The notes beneath the pieces are model-generated. The model had not been told where the DNA came from and did not search any database. It worked only from the letters and a program-made list of their open reading frames with translations. From positions 1 to 64,000 of the forward strand of contig JAYYOR010000014.1 in the NCBI GenBank assembly GCA_036130055.1: DNA of 64,000 nucleotides, written 5' to 3'. The stretch comes from TMED69 sp036130055. GTDB taxonomy: Bacteria; Pseudomonadota; Gammaproteobacteria; Ga0077536. A program made the translations under genes and the position numbers. Position 1 is the first letter of the stretch. Each line of letters starts with the position of its first letter. Positions 9,528-18,368 of this stretch are shown here, piece by piece.

Positions 9528-10239
9528 ACGAGCCATCATTCTAGCGGGTGGTCGTGGCACCCGGATGCGTCCTTATACTGTTGTGCTGCCCAAGCCCTTA
9601 ATGCCACTTGGAGAGTATCCTATCCTAGAAGTAATTCTGCGTCAGTTAGTTAAGGCCGGGTTTGAGCATATCACTATGGCAGTAAATCATCAGGCCGAAA
9701 TTATAAAAGCTTTTTTTCAGAATGGTGAACGATGGGGGGTTCGTATTGACTATTCTCTCGAAAAACAACCTTTAGGAACAATGGCTCCACTTCAACTAAT
9801 TAAGGATTTACCCGAAAATTTTCTTGTTATGAATGGGGATATACTAACCAATTTAGATTTTTCCTCGTTCTACGAAGACCATATATCTGTCGATAGCATA
9901 TTCAGTATTTCCTCAGTCACACGCCACCATCAAATAAATTATGGAGTACTAGAAACTGATGAATTAGGCGTTTTAACTAGCTTCAAAGAGAAACCTGAGG
10001 TGACTTACAAGGTCAGTATGGGAGTGTACATGATGAACAGAGACGTAATGAATTTTATTCCGAAAGATCGTCCTTACGGGTTTGATAATCTCATGATCGA
10101 TCTTCTATCGTATAAGAAAAACCCAGTGGTGAGGCATTTTGACGGCTATTGGTTAGACATCGGGCGACCGGATGATTACCAGAAAGCCATTGAACTTTTT
10201 AGAGAAGAAGAAGAAAAATTTTTAGGAGTAAACATATGA
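9520..10239 (+). CDS. PtmE-like sugar-1-phosphate nucleotidyltransferase
   Basis: This 239-residue single-domain NTP transferase has LAGGRGTRMRPYT (from residue 8), the KP of LPKPLMP, and the metal-binding NGDILTN near residue 105. There is no CBS domain, which PtmE of Campylobacter has fused to this type of domain. It probably activates glucosamine-1-phosphate or a similar sugar with GTP for the LegB-like enzyme encoded just before it (8-base overlap). Specificity for GTP or another NTP cannot be read from the sequence. Confidence 0.75.
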   Translation: MYKRAIILAGGRGTRMRPYTVVLPKPLMPLGEYPILEVILRQLVKAGFEHITMAVNHQAEIIKAFFQNGERWGVRIDYSLEKQPLGTMAPLQLIKDLPENFLVMNGDILTNLDFSSFYEDHISVDSIFSISSVTRHHQINYGVLETDELGVLTSFKEKPEVTYKVSMGVYMMNRDVMNFIPKDRPYGFDNLMIDLLSYKKNPVVRHFDGYWLDIGRPDDYQKAIELFREEEEKFLGVNI

Positions 10240-11360
10240 CCATCGATAGAGATCCATACATTCCCATCAACAAAGGCCAATTTACTCTAGAAACTAAAGA
10301 GAGAGAAAAACAATTTGAAAAAAATCGAGGATATGGTGTAGCAGACGAGTATAAAGAAAACCGTCGGTTGTGGACTGATTGTGCTAAAAAGCAATTAGTT
10401 TCTGACTATCCATTACATGTTGACTTAGAGCTAGCGTCCATTTGTAATCTAAAATGTCCCATGTGTTACACAATTTCGCCAGAATTTAAAAAGAAAGTAA
10501 ACGCGAAACTTATGGACTATGAACTATTTACTAACCTTATTGATGAATGTGCCATGGGAGGCGTCTATTCCATCCGTTTAAGTTTTCGAGGAGAATCATT
10601 TTTGCACAAACGTATTTTAGACTGCGTTCGTTACGCCAAAAATAAAGGTATCAAGGAAGTATCAACATTAACCAACGGAGTCCGCCTCGATGAAGACATG
10701 TTTGAAAAGTTGATGGAGGCAGGTATAGATTGGATCACTATCTCGTTCGATGGCTTGGGCAAAACATATGAGCAAATAAGAAGTCCAGCAAAATATGAGA
10801 GAGCTGTCGAGAAGATCGCTAATTATTCAAAAATAAAAGAAAAAGCCGGTCGGGTCAAACCCATTATCAAAATCCAATCAATTCTTCCAGCTATTGAAGA
10901 CGACCCAAAATCTTTCTATGATGTTTTTGCTCCAATATCTGACATGGTAAGTGCAAACCCACTAATAGATTTTATGGCAAGCACAAAAAATAGTCCAAAA
11001 ATAGAAAACTTCTCCTGTCCCCAAATCTATCAAAGACTAGTGATCGGAGCTGATGGGCTTTGTATGATGTGTGCAAACGATGAAGAAGGTCAAGTCATAG
11101 TTGGCGATGCAAACAAGCAGACAATTCATGAAATTTGGCACGGAAAAGAATTTTCCCGAGTGCGCGCGATACACCGACAATGTGCTGGAACAGACAAACT
11201 AAACCCATGTTCAGAATGCTACTTGCCCCTCAAAACTAAAGAATCAAATGTAAAAATTGGTGGTAGGAGTGTGATTGCAGAAAAATATGTATCAGGAACA
11301 GAAAAAGTAACTCAACTACAAACTCCAGAAAAATTTAAAAGAAAGGACCTGCAAGTATGA
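10236..11360 (+). CDS. Radical SAM/SPASM-domain enzyme of the nonulosonate module
   Basis: This 374-residue protein has the radical SAM cluster motif CNLKCPMC at residues 70-77 (C-x3-C-x2-C). C-terminal SPASM-type cysteines follow: one in SCPQIY near 261, LCMMC near 275 and CSECY near 327, suited to auxiliary iron-sulfur clusters. The first 60 residues are a charged extension. It overlaps the nucleotidyltransferase and the aminotransferase by four bases each, so it belongs to the same translational unit. The reaction is unknown; dehydrogenation, epimerisation or deoxygenation of a sugar intermediate are options known for the superfamily. No peptide precursor gene is seen nearby. Confidence 0.85.
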   Translation: MTIDRDPYIPINKGQFTLETKEREKQFEKNRGYGVADEYKENRRLWTDCAKKQLVSDYPLHVDLELASICNLKCPMCYTISPEFKKKVNAKLMDYELFTNLIDECAMGGVYSIRLSFRGESFLHKRILDCVRYAKNKGIKEVSTLTNGVRLDEDMFEKLMEAGIDWITISFDGLGKTYEQIRSPAKYERAVEKIANYSKIKEKAGRVKPIIKIQSILPAIEDDPKSFYDVFAPISDMVSANPLIDFMASTKNSPKIENFSCPQIYQRLVIGADGLCMMCANDEEGQVIVGDANKQTIHEIWHGKEFSRVRAIHRQCAGTDKLNPCSECYLPLKTKESNVKIGGRSVIAEKYVSGTEKVTQLQTPEKFKRKDLQV

Positions 11361-12514
11361 ATTGGAAGGTTCCCTTTTTCGACCTAAGCCTTGGGCGGGA
11401 GGAAAAAGAAGCAGTACAATCAGTCATTGATTCCAACTGGCTAACAGCTGGTCCAAAAACAGAGGAATTTGAGAAATTATTTGCACAAACGGTCGGTGGC
11501 AATACAACTGCCGTTGCAGTATCTAGTGCTACAGCAGCTCTACACCTGTCCTTGATAGCAATGGATATTGGTCCAGGAGATGAAGTAATTCTTCCGTCTC
11601 TAACGTTCGTTGCTTGTGCAAACGTTATAAGATATGTTGGAGCAACGCCAGTATTTACTGATATCACAAGCATTGACGATTGGAATATTTCAATCGCAGA
11701 TATTGAACGAAAAATAACTCCAAAAACACGCGCAGTAATGCCTGTGCATTATGCGGGTTACAGCTGTGACATGTCATCCTTAAATAAACTCCTTGAAGGA
11801 AAAAATATTCATATTCTCGAAGACTGCTCACATGCACCTTTGGCAAAACATTTTGGTGAACCAGTAGGCACTTTTGGTTCAAGCGGATGTTTCAGTTTTT
11901 TTAGCAATAAAAATCTAACCACAGGTGAAGGAGGAATGATATTAACCCGCTCTACTGAATTTGCTAATCGCGTTCGCATGCTCCGCTCTCATGGAATAAC
12001 ATCCTCAACTTATCAACGATTCAAAGGGCATGCTTATGGCTATGACGTAGCTGAGCTAGGATTTAATTACCGAATTGATGAGATCCGGTCAGCTATCGGC
12101 ATTGAACAATTGAAAAAGCTTAAACTGTACAATCAAAAGAGAAATAAAAAAGTTCATAAATATAGGTCAATGCTGTTGGAAAAAGCTCCGTTGGTTAAAA
12201 TTCCGTTTTGCGAACATAAAGGGGATTCGAGCTACCATATATTTCCGGTTCTTATTCCAGGCGATGATAAGTTGCGGAACAACATTATAAGAGACCTTGG
12301 GAATGCTGGAATTCAATGTAGTGTTCACTACAGACCGATACATACGTTTACAGCATATGAAAATTCTGACGCCAAAGTTCCCTTTACAGATCAAATCGGG
12401 GGGTCAATAATAAGCCTACCACTTTTTCCAGAAATAAGTGATACACAAATCTCGGAAGTTGTTGACAAATTAGCTTTAGCACTCAAAGAAAATATTGATT
12501 CCGTTAAGCATTAA
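11357..12514 (+). CDS. DegT/DnrJ/EryC1 PLP-dependent sugar aminotransferase (LegC-like role)
   Basis: This 385-residue protein has family signatures: PSLTFVACAN near residue 77, EDCSHAPLA near 155 and the PLP-lysine region FFSNKNLTTGEGG near 180. It should transfer an amino group from glutamate to C4 of the keto sugar made by the LegB-like dehydratase. The four-base overlap with the radical SAM gene and the NeuB-type synthase just downstream place it in the nonulosonate pathway. The keto-sugar substrate is inferred from context. Confidence 0.85.
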   Translation: MNWKVPFFDLSLGREEKEAVQSVIDSNWLTAGPKTEEFEKLFAQTVGGNTTAVAVSSATAALHLSLIAMDIGPGDEVILPSLTFVACANVIRYVGATPVFTDITSIDDWNISIADIERKITPKTRAVMPVHYAGYSCDMSSLNKLLEGKNIHILEDCSHAPLAKHFGEPVGTFGSSGCFSFFSNKNLTTGEGGMILTRSTEFANRVRMLRSHGITSSTYQRFKGHAYGYDVAELGFNYRIDEIRSAIGIEQLKKLKLYNQKRNKKVHKYRSMLLEKAPLVKIPFCEHKGDSSYHIFPVLIPGDDKLRNNIIRDLGNAGIQCSVHYRPIHTFTAYENSDAKVPFTDQIGGSIISLPLFPEISDTQISEVVDKLALALKENIDSVKH

Positions 12515-12545
12515 CGGAGTAATAATCGGGTTAGAGATTACAGAA

Positions 12546-13568
12546 ATGAATGATTTTTATCAACATATAAAGGATGCAAAATCACCACTGATAATCGCTG
12601 AAATTGGAGCAAATTATGGTGGTATCGATACTGTTCAAGAAATGGTAAAATCCGCCGCTGCTTGTGGGGTCGACATGGTCAAATTTCAGACATACAGTGC
12701 AGAAACTATTGCCAAAAAGGGTAGCTTTTTTACTTTCGAAGATGGCAGTAAAGTCTCTCAATTCGATTTCTTCAAAAAAAATGAACTCAGTGAAGAGCAT
12801 CACATAACTCTGGATAATTTATGTCGTGATCTTAATATAGCCTGGACTTCCACTCCTAGCCATGCCAGCGATCTCGATCTATTAGAGCGATTCAATCTAC
12901 CATGTTACAAAACAGGTTCTGATGATTTAACCAACCTCCCGTTTCTAAAAGCAATCGCTGAAAAAGGGAAGCCCATGCTAGTTTCGACGGGCATGTGCTC
13001 ATTAGGAGAAATTGAAGCTGCAGTCGACACAATTTATTCGACAGGAAACTTAAAACTAGTGCTCCTACATTGTGTTGTGTCCTACCCTTCTCAAATAGAA
13101 GATGCTAATTTGAGAGTGATAAACACATTAAGAAACGCTTTTAATATTCCAATAGGTCTTTCTGATCATACTAATGACGAATTTACCAGCGTGCTCGCTA
13201 CCCAGATGGGAGTAGTAGTTATTGAAAAACACTTTACACTTGATCATTCTTTAAAACTTCCAGATCATGAGGCTTCACTTGACCCAGTAGAATTTAGTAA
13301 GCTAGTTGAGCGAGTCAAACTAGTTCCCAAGGCATTAGGTAATGGCATTAAGAATATTCAAGCTACAGAGCAGAAATGGAGGGTCGCTGCGCGAAAATCT
13401 CTTTTTGCCGCTAAGGATATTCCAGAGCAAACTGTCATTACTGACGAATATATTGAGATAAGAAGACCGTCAGAAGGTATTCATCCTCACTATTTACCTC
13501 TGATTTTAGGTAGAAGAGCAAAAACCCTCATTCGAGCTGGTACTCTTATCGAATGGAGCATGATTTAA
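12546..13568 (+). CDS. NeuB-type nonulosonate synthase with C-terminal SAF domain
   Basis: From the ATG at 12546 this is 340 residues. It has the IAEIGANYGG motif near residue 18, KFQTY near 47, TPSHASDL near 100, GLSDHT near 215 and EKHFTLD near 238. An antifreeze-like SAF domain covers the last 60 residues (RKSLFAAKDIPE...). Such enzymes condense PEP with an amino sugar to give sialic, legionaminic or pseudaminic-type acids. An in-frame TTG at 12495 would add 17 residues overlapping the previous gene; the ATG fits the family start better. Confidence 0.9.
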   Translation: MNDFYQHIKDAKSPLIIAEIGANYGGIDTVQEMVKSAAACGVDMVKFQTYSAETIAKKGSFFTFEDGSKVSQFDFFKKNELSEEHHITLDNLCRDLNIAWTSTPSHASDLDLLERFNLPCYKTGSDDLTNLPFLKAIAEKGKPMLVSTGMCSLGEIEAAVDTIYSTGNLKLVLLHCVVSYPSQIEDANLRVINTLRNAFNIPIGLSDHTNDEFTSVLATQMGVVVIEKHFTLDHSLKLPDHEASLDPVEFSKLVERVKLVPKALGNGIKNIQATEQKWRVAARKSLFAAKDIPEQTVITDEYIEIRRPSEGIHPHYLPLILGRRAKTLIRAGTLIEWSMI

Positions 13569-13581
13569 GCCATATTAAGCT

Positions 13582-14274
13582 GTGAAAACCATCTGCATCC
13601 ATCAGCCTGATTTCGCACCATATATTGGTTTTTTTGATCGGCTTCTAAACTCTGATCATTTTGTTATTCTTGATAACGTGCAATTTATACGGCGTGGTTG
13701 GCATCATCGTGATAAAATCAAAAGTCCCAAAGGTGCAAGCTGGCTTAGTCTTTCGGTGCAAAAAGGCAACTATCAACAAATAATCTCAGACGTAAAATTA
13801 GTAGATGAAAAAAGATGGCGTGAAAAAAATCTTGCTTTGTTAAAAGATTGTTATGCAAATGCTCCTTTTTTTGACATGATATATCCTGAGATAGAATCAA
13901 TATACAGAGCAAAACATAGAAGATTAATAGACTTTAACTTGGCATTTCTTGAGATGTCATTTCGCATTTTAGGAATTAAAATTAAAACAACGTTATCTTC
14001 CAAATATTTGATTTCTTCCTCCCGTAGTAGACGTCTTCTCGACTTAGTTCTTGCAGTTGATGGTAAATCCTACCTAACTGGCTTAGGTTCTAGAGAATAT
14101 CTCGATGAAAGCCTTTTTATTGAAAATGGAATTGAAGTAATCTGGCAAGAGTTCAAGCATCCGGTCTACCCACAACTATACGGTAATTTCGAACCAATGT
14201 TATCTTGCTTAGATTTATTTTTTAATTGCGGCACAGACTCACTATCAATGATACGCGGACAATTAATTGACTGA
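13582..14274 (+). CDS. WbqC-like family protein
   Basis: This 230-residue protein matches the WbqC family: an N-terminal IHQPDFAPYIGFFDRL, then LDNVQFIRRGWHHRDKIKSPKG, and a C-terminal PQLYGNFEPMLSCLDLFFNCG. The start is a GTG at 13582. WbqC proteins recur in O-antigen and flagellin-glycan clusters with SpsF, SpsG and PIG-L genes, as here; an acyl or aminoacyl transfer role has been suggested but I know of no firm activity. The gene overlaps the next one by eight bases. Confidence 0.85.
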   Translation: MKTICIHQPDFAPYIGFFDRLLNSDHFVILDNVQFIRRGWHHRDKIKSPKGASWLSLSVQKGNYQQIISDVKLVDEKRWREKNLALLKDCYANAPFFDMIYPEIESIYRAKHRRLIDFNLAFLEMSFRILGIKIKTTLSSKYLISSSRSRRLLDLVLAVDGKSYLTGLGSREYLDESLFIENGIEVIWQEFKHPVYPQLYGNFEPMLSCLDLFFNCGTDSLSMIRGQLID

Positions 14275-14944
14275 TAAAATTGGCGTCATTCTTCAAGCGC
14301 GGATGAACTCATCCCGCTTACCCGGAAAAGTGTTAAAACCATTCTTTCATACCACTTTATTAGGATGGATTTTAGAACGACTAGTTAACTTGCCATATCA
14401 AATAATCACGGCAACTAGCATTTGTAATCAGGACGACGCAATCGAAGATTTTTGCTTAAAAAGAGGTGAAAAGTGTTTTCGAGGAAGCGAATTAAATGTC
14501 CTTGATCGTTTTTATCAATGTGCGATTAGTAATCAATTTGTTCACGTGATAAGACTTACCGGAGATAATCCTTTTCCGGATGAAAAAGTAATAAGAGATA
14601 TAACTGAATTACATATTTCCAATTCAGCGAGTTATACCCATGCGTTTGGTGATTTGCCGATCGGCGTCGGCTGTGAAATAATTTCATTTCAAGCGCTTAA
14701 ACACTCGTGGGAAAAAGCAAAACAACCTCACTTCAAAGAACACGTCAACGAATTTATTCTGAATAATCCGGAATACTTTCGGATAGAGAAGTTAACGGTA
14801 TCGGAGGAAAATATAAAACCAGATCTTTCGCTTACTATAGATACGGAAGAAGACTATAATAGAATTCTGGGTTATTTTAAAAGCAAGCCTGACCCAAAAA
14901 TCAACACTAAGGAGCTGATATCTGAATGTTCCTCTTCTGCGTAA
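14267..14944 (+). CDS. SpsF-like cytidylyltransferase family protein
   Basis: This 225-residue protein starts at a TTG inside the WbqC gene end. The N-terminal GVILQARMNSSRLPGKVLKP is the CMP-NeuAc synthetase/SpsF signature, and RLTGDNPFPD near residue 97 is the metal-binding motif. It probably activates the nonulosonic acid as a CMP sugar, the job of LegF or NeuA, since no other cytidylyltransferase is present in the cluster. The assignment of that role is by context. Confidence 0.8.
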   Translation: MTDKIGVILQARMNSSRLPGKVLKPFFHTTLLGWILERLVNLPYQIITATSICNQDDAIEDFCLKRGEKCFRGSELNVLDRFYQCAISNQFVHVIRLTGDNPFPDEKVIRDITELHISNSASYTHAFGDLPIGVGCEIISFQALKHSWEKAKQPHFKEHVNEFILNNPEYFRIEKLTVSEENIKPDLSLTIDTEEDYNRILGYFKSKPDPKINTKELISECSSSA

Positions 14945-15882
14945 CTTCATCACATACAAAAGGAATGGGTCATCTTTTTCGTGTAATAAACCTATATCAA
15001 CTTCTACGGCGCAAAGGATTGAGCTCTATTATAGCTTTGTTAGACAATGATTTACCGTCTATTAAGTGGCTAAAAAGAAATAATATTAATTACACCGTAA
15101 TTAAAGCCGATGAGGATACCCCGTGGGAGAGGCACTTAGTTTCTAAATACACACCTGATGTATGGATAAACGACAGGATGGATACCTCCGTATCCCATGC
15201 TCAGAAAATAAAAAATTTTGGTATTAGTTTAGTAACTATAGATGACATTGGCAAAGGAGCACCTTACGCTGATTTACATATTTCTCCATTTGCTCAATTC
15301 AGGGGGATGGAACCAACAAAAACAAGGATTCTTACAGGCATGGAATACTTGGTTTTGCCGGAAGAAGTGGCAGCATGCCGTAGATTACGGGAAAGCCATG
15401 ATAAATGGATTGTTACACTAGGGGGGAGCGATACTTATGGGGTCACAATTACAATTATAAAGTGGTTGATCGAAAGAGCAAAAAAAGCGACAGTAATTTT
15501 GGGACCAGCTTTTGGGCATAACTGTAATTTGGCAAATATCGATAAAAAAATTATAACATTAAAAAAAACTGTTCCATCCTTAATGCAGGAGCTCGCGCAG
15601 CATGATTTTGCCATTACAGGTGGGGGAATGACCGCTTTCGAATCAACCGCACAAGGCCTGCCCACCGCAATTATAGCAAATGAAAAGTGGGAGGTTTCTC
15701 ACGCCGAATTCCTTGCATCAAAAGGATGTTCGATATTTCTTGGAACTCAAAACAAACCTAATTTAGATCTTCTTAATGAAAAGATGAATATAAAACGCAT
15801 GAGCGAAAAAGCATTAAATTTAATTAATGTGCACGGGTCCGAGAAAATTGTACAAGAGTTATTGAAATTAAGTAGGAAGTAA
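14926..15882 (+). CDS. SpsG/PseG-like nucleotide-sugar hydrolase or glycosyltransferase
   Basis: This 318-residue GT-B-fold-like protein begins with a glycine/histidine-rich loop (KGMGHLFR, residues 12-19) as in PseG and SpsG. A C-terminal nucleotide-binding segment has ITGGGMTAFESTAQGLP near 236. PseG removes the nucleotide from a diamino-trideoxy sugar before the NeuB-type condensation. Here it may replace LegG, which is not found in the window. It overlaps the SpsF-like gene by 19 bases. Confidence 0.75.
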   Translation: MFLFCVTSSHTKGMGHLFRVINLYQLLRRKGLSSIIALLDNDLPSIKWLKRNNINYTVIKADEDTPWERHLVSKYTPDVWINDRMDTSVSHAQKIKNFGISLVTIDDIGKGAPYADLHISPFAQFRGMEPTKTRILTGMEYLVLPEEVAACRRLRESHDKWIVTLGGSDTYGVTITIIKWLIERAKKATVILGPAFGHNCNLANIDKKIITLKKTVPSLMQELAQHDFAITGGGMTAFESTAQGLPTAIIANEKWEVSHAEFLASKGCSIFLGTQNKPNLDLLNEKMNIKRMSEKALNLINVHGSEKIVQELLKLSRK

Positions 15883-15888
15883 ATTTTT

Positions 15889-16521
15889 ATGAACGTTTTA
15901 GCTATTGGTGCACATTTTGATGATGTTGAGCTAGGCTGCTCGGGAGCCCTTTCCCGTCATGCCGCACTCAAAGACAATGTTTATGTATATGTAGCAACGG
16001 AATCCGGTTTTTCGAATCCAGAAAAAAAAGCAGTTCGAGATGGCCATGTTGCTCGCCGAGAAGCTGAAGAAGCTATGAAGATTATCGGTGTCAAAGATTT
16101 ATATTGCGGAACCTTTAAAACCTTAGAAGTAGAGTTTATTGATTCTCTCAATATTGAAATCTTAAAACTTGTGCAAGATTTAAAAATTGATTTAGTTTAC
16201 ACCCATTGGACGGGTGACGTTCACCACGACCATCAGGCGGTCGCCCGCGCATCTTTACACAGCTGTCGTCACGTACCAAGACTATTGATGTATAGGAGTA
16301 ATTGGTACCACTCTACAAAAGACTTTCGTGGCAACTTTTACGTAGACATTACGGAATTCTGGAACCTAAAGGAACGAGCAATTCGTGCACACATTTCCGA
16401 GATGAAACGGACCGAGAACAGATGGATAGACTTCTTTCTAAATGAAGCTGAAAATGCCGGTCAGCGCATAGGAGTCAAAAAAGCTGAGGTGTTTGAAATA
16501 GTTAAATGGCTCGAAAAATAA
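15889..16521 (+). CDS. PIG-L/LmbE family deacetylase
   Basis: This 210-residue protein has the zinc-binding AHFDDVELGCSG motif (residues 8-19) and the second metal motif DVHHDHQAV near 110. Family members remove acetyl groups from GlcNAc-type sugars. In this cluster it may deacetylate an intermediate or the finished amino sugar, giving a free amine for another acyl group. Six bases separate it from the SpsG-like gene. Confidence 0.88.
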   Translation: MNVLAIGAHFDDVELGCSGALSRHAALKDNVYVYVATESGFSNPEKKAVRDGHVARREAEEAMKIIGVKDLYCGTFKTLEVEFIDSLNIEILKLVQDLKIDLVYTHWTGDVHHDHQAVARASLHSCRHVPRLLMYRSNWYHSTKDFRGNFYVDITEFWNLKERAIRAHISEMKRTENRWIDFFLNEAENAGQRIGVKKAEVFEIVKWLEK

Positions 16522-16552
16522 ACCAAAAACGTTTAAAGCTTTAGGGCTTTTA

Positions 16553-17494
16553 TTGATTTTTACGCTTTGTTCTATTTCTCACTTAAAATTAGCAACGATA
16601 CATCTACAAAACCGAAAATTGCAAATGAAAAGAAAATTTATTAAACGTTGGCTTCTCCCTCCTGGAATCCTGGATCTTTTTATCAGAGGCAAAATAGCAG
16701 TTACAAAAGGTATCAAGAAAAGCTCTATAGAAAAATTATTAAATTCTTCTGAAATTCTTGAAAATTCGAATCTTGGAGAGCGATGTTTTATATTTGGAGC
16801 AGGTTCTTCTATAAATAGACAAGACTTACGTAGACTTGTCGGTGAATCGGTGATAAGTGTAAGTAATACTTTTGTGCATCCCGATTATGCCAACATCAAG
16901 CCGAAATATCATGTCTTACCTCCCCTGCAGCAAGGGCATGGTCAAATGCATTCTGAAAGCAACTTTGTATCTTGGCTCGCCGAAATGGAGAAAAAGGTAA
17001 CTGATGCAGCTATTTTTTTACACATTGGCGATTATAATCTAGTACATCAGAATCACCTCTTTAAGAATCATCAAATTTATTGGGTCGACTATTGCTCATG
17101 GAGTGGCGATCTAAATTTCCCTATTGATCTAAGTCGGATACCTTACATCTGGTCCGTGTCTGAACTAGCTATCACAGTGGCCTTATATCAAGGTTTTAGC
17201 AAGATCTACCTTATTGGGATTGATCATGATTGGTTTAATGGACCCTTGATATATTTTTTTGACCACGAAAAAGATCATTCACTTAAGCCTAATCAAGACA
17301 AACTCGTAAACAAGTTTGGTGTTGACGCGGAGTTTCAAATGCGCAGACACGCAGATATTTTTAAGAAATATAAGTACCTGTACTCAAAAAATAAAAATAT
17401 TTTTAACGCTAATGCAGACCCTGATCATTATTTAGACGTTTTTCCTAAAGTTGATTTTGCTAGCCTTTTTAATGACAAAAGAAAAGATAAATAA
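16553..17494 (+). CDS. DUF115/Maf-like protein, candidate nonulosonate transferase
   Basis: This protein of up to 313 residues has RCFIFGAGSSINRQDL near residue 77, followed by VISVSNTFVHPDY and IKPKYHV. That pattern is seen in DUF115/Maf-type proteins and resembles GT42 sialyltransferases. LIGIDHDWFNGP near 223 is a further conserved-looking stretch. Maf proteins attach pseudaminic or legionaminic acid to flagellin, so this could transfer the sugar made by the preceding genes. The TTG at 16553 has an AGGG six bases upstream; the ATG at 16625 (289 residues) is the alternative. Family call moderate. Confidence 0.6.
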   Translation: MIFTLCSISHLKLATIHLQNRKLQMKRKFIKRWLLPPGILDLFIRGKIAVTKGIKKSSIEKLLNSSEILENSNLGERCFIFGAGSSINRQDLRRLVGESVISVSNTFVHPDYANIKPKYHVLPPLQQGHGQMHSESNFVSWLAEMEKKVTDAAIFLHIGDYNLVHQNHLFKNHQIYWVDYCSWSGDLNFPIDLSRIPYIWSVSELAITVALYQGFSKIYLIGIDHDWFNGPLIYFFDHEKDHSLKPNQDKLVNKFGVDAEFQMRRHADIFKKYKYLYSKNKNIFNANADPDHYLDVFPKVDFASLFNDKRKDK

Positions 17495-17506
17495 TTGCTT
17501 TAAATA

Positions 17507-18178
17507 ATGAAGAATCCTCTTACACTTTGGTTAAAATGGCTCCTCAAAAAATTCTATTATGAGTTCCGCTATCGTAAAAAACATCTTCGAATTCAATATA
17601 TGGCCCAATTTACAAATTGTAATTTTGGGCAACATAATACCCTATATGAAGGAGCTCAACTTACTGATGTTAGTCTTGGAGATTACAGTTACATTGGGGC
17701 TCGCAATAAACTATCTAGAGTTTCGGTCGGAAAATTCTGTTGTTTGGGCCCTGAAATAATTGCCGGACTGGGCCGTCATCCTAGTTCTGATTACGTATCA
17801 AGCCACCCTGTATTCTACTCGCCATACGCACAAACCGGGGTAACTTTCTCTGATAGAAGTTATTTTAAGGAACTTGATAATATCGTAATTGGTAACGATG
17901 TGTGGATTGGTGCAAGAGTAATTTTAGTTGACGGGATCACAATAGGTGATGGTGCGATCGTAGCTGCTGGTGCAGTTGTCACCGAAGACGTGCCCGCTTT
18001 CGCAATTGTCGGGGGCACGCCCGCAAAAATAATTAAATATAGGTTTCAGAGAGAAGAAATTGAAGCGTTATTAGCCATAGAATGGTGGCATAAAGATGAG
18101 AAATGGCTTAAAGCTAATTTTAAGAAATTTCACAACATTAATAATTTCATCTCATTTGTCAAAAGAGTTAAAGGATAA
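17507..18178 (+). CDS. CatB-type O-acetyltransferase (left-handed beta-helix)
   Basis: This 223-residue protein has hexapeptide repeats (for example NIVIGNDVWIGARVILVDG near residue 125 and IGDGAIVAAGAVV near 146) and the family ending VGGTPAKIIKYRF near 168. Members move an acetyl group from acetyl-CoA to sugars or antibiotics. Here it probably O- or N-acetylates a sugar of the glycan and could replace the LegH N-acetyltransferase, though that is speculation. Confidence 0.85.
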   Translation: MKNPLTLWLKWLLKKFYYEFRYRKKHLRIQYMAQFTNCNFGQHNTLYEGAQLTDVSLGDYSYIGARNKLSRVSVGKFCCLGPEIIAGLGRHPSSDYVSSHPVFYSPYAQTGVTFSDRSYFKELDNIVIGNDVWIGARVILVDGITIGDGAIVAAGAVVTEDVPAFAIVGGTPAKIIKYRFQREEIEALLAIEWWHKDEKWLKANFKKFHNINNFISFVKRVKG

Positions 18179-18331
18179 AGACAGCATAAAAAAAGAAGAT
18201 TGCGTTTTTATATTTCTATTCGGATCCAATTTCAACAACTCAGATTATGATTTTTTATCTTTTGATTTTACTCAGATTAGTCAAAGTGTTTTATATAAAA
18301 TTAGCTCTTTTATTAAATCATAATAAATAAA

Positions 18332-18340
18332 AAGGAGGTG
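18332..18340 (+). promoter_or_regulatory. Strong Shine-Dalgarno site before the FkbM methyltransferase
   Basis: AAGGAGGTG at 18332-18340 is nearly a full anti-16S match. It lies about 28 bases before the first canonical start (TTG 18369) but only six bases before an in-frame ATT at 18345, which may be the true start. Confidence 0.7.
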
Positions 18341-18368
18341 CTTTATTTTTATTCCAACTGTAAAAAAA

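Noticed and set aside
18096..18323. 75-codon plus-strand frame after the acetyltransferase
   Set aside because: It mostly overlaps the acetyltransferase in another frame and has AT-rich, low-complexity composition.
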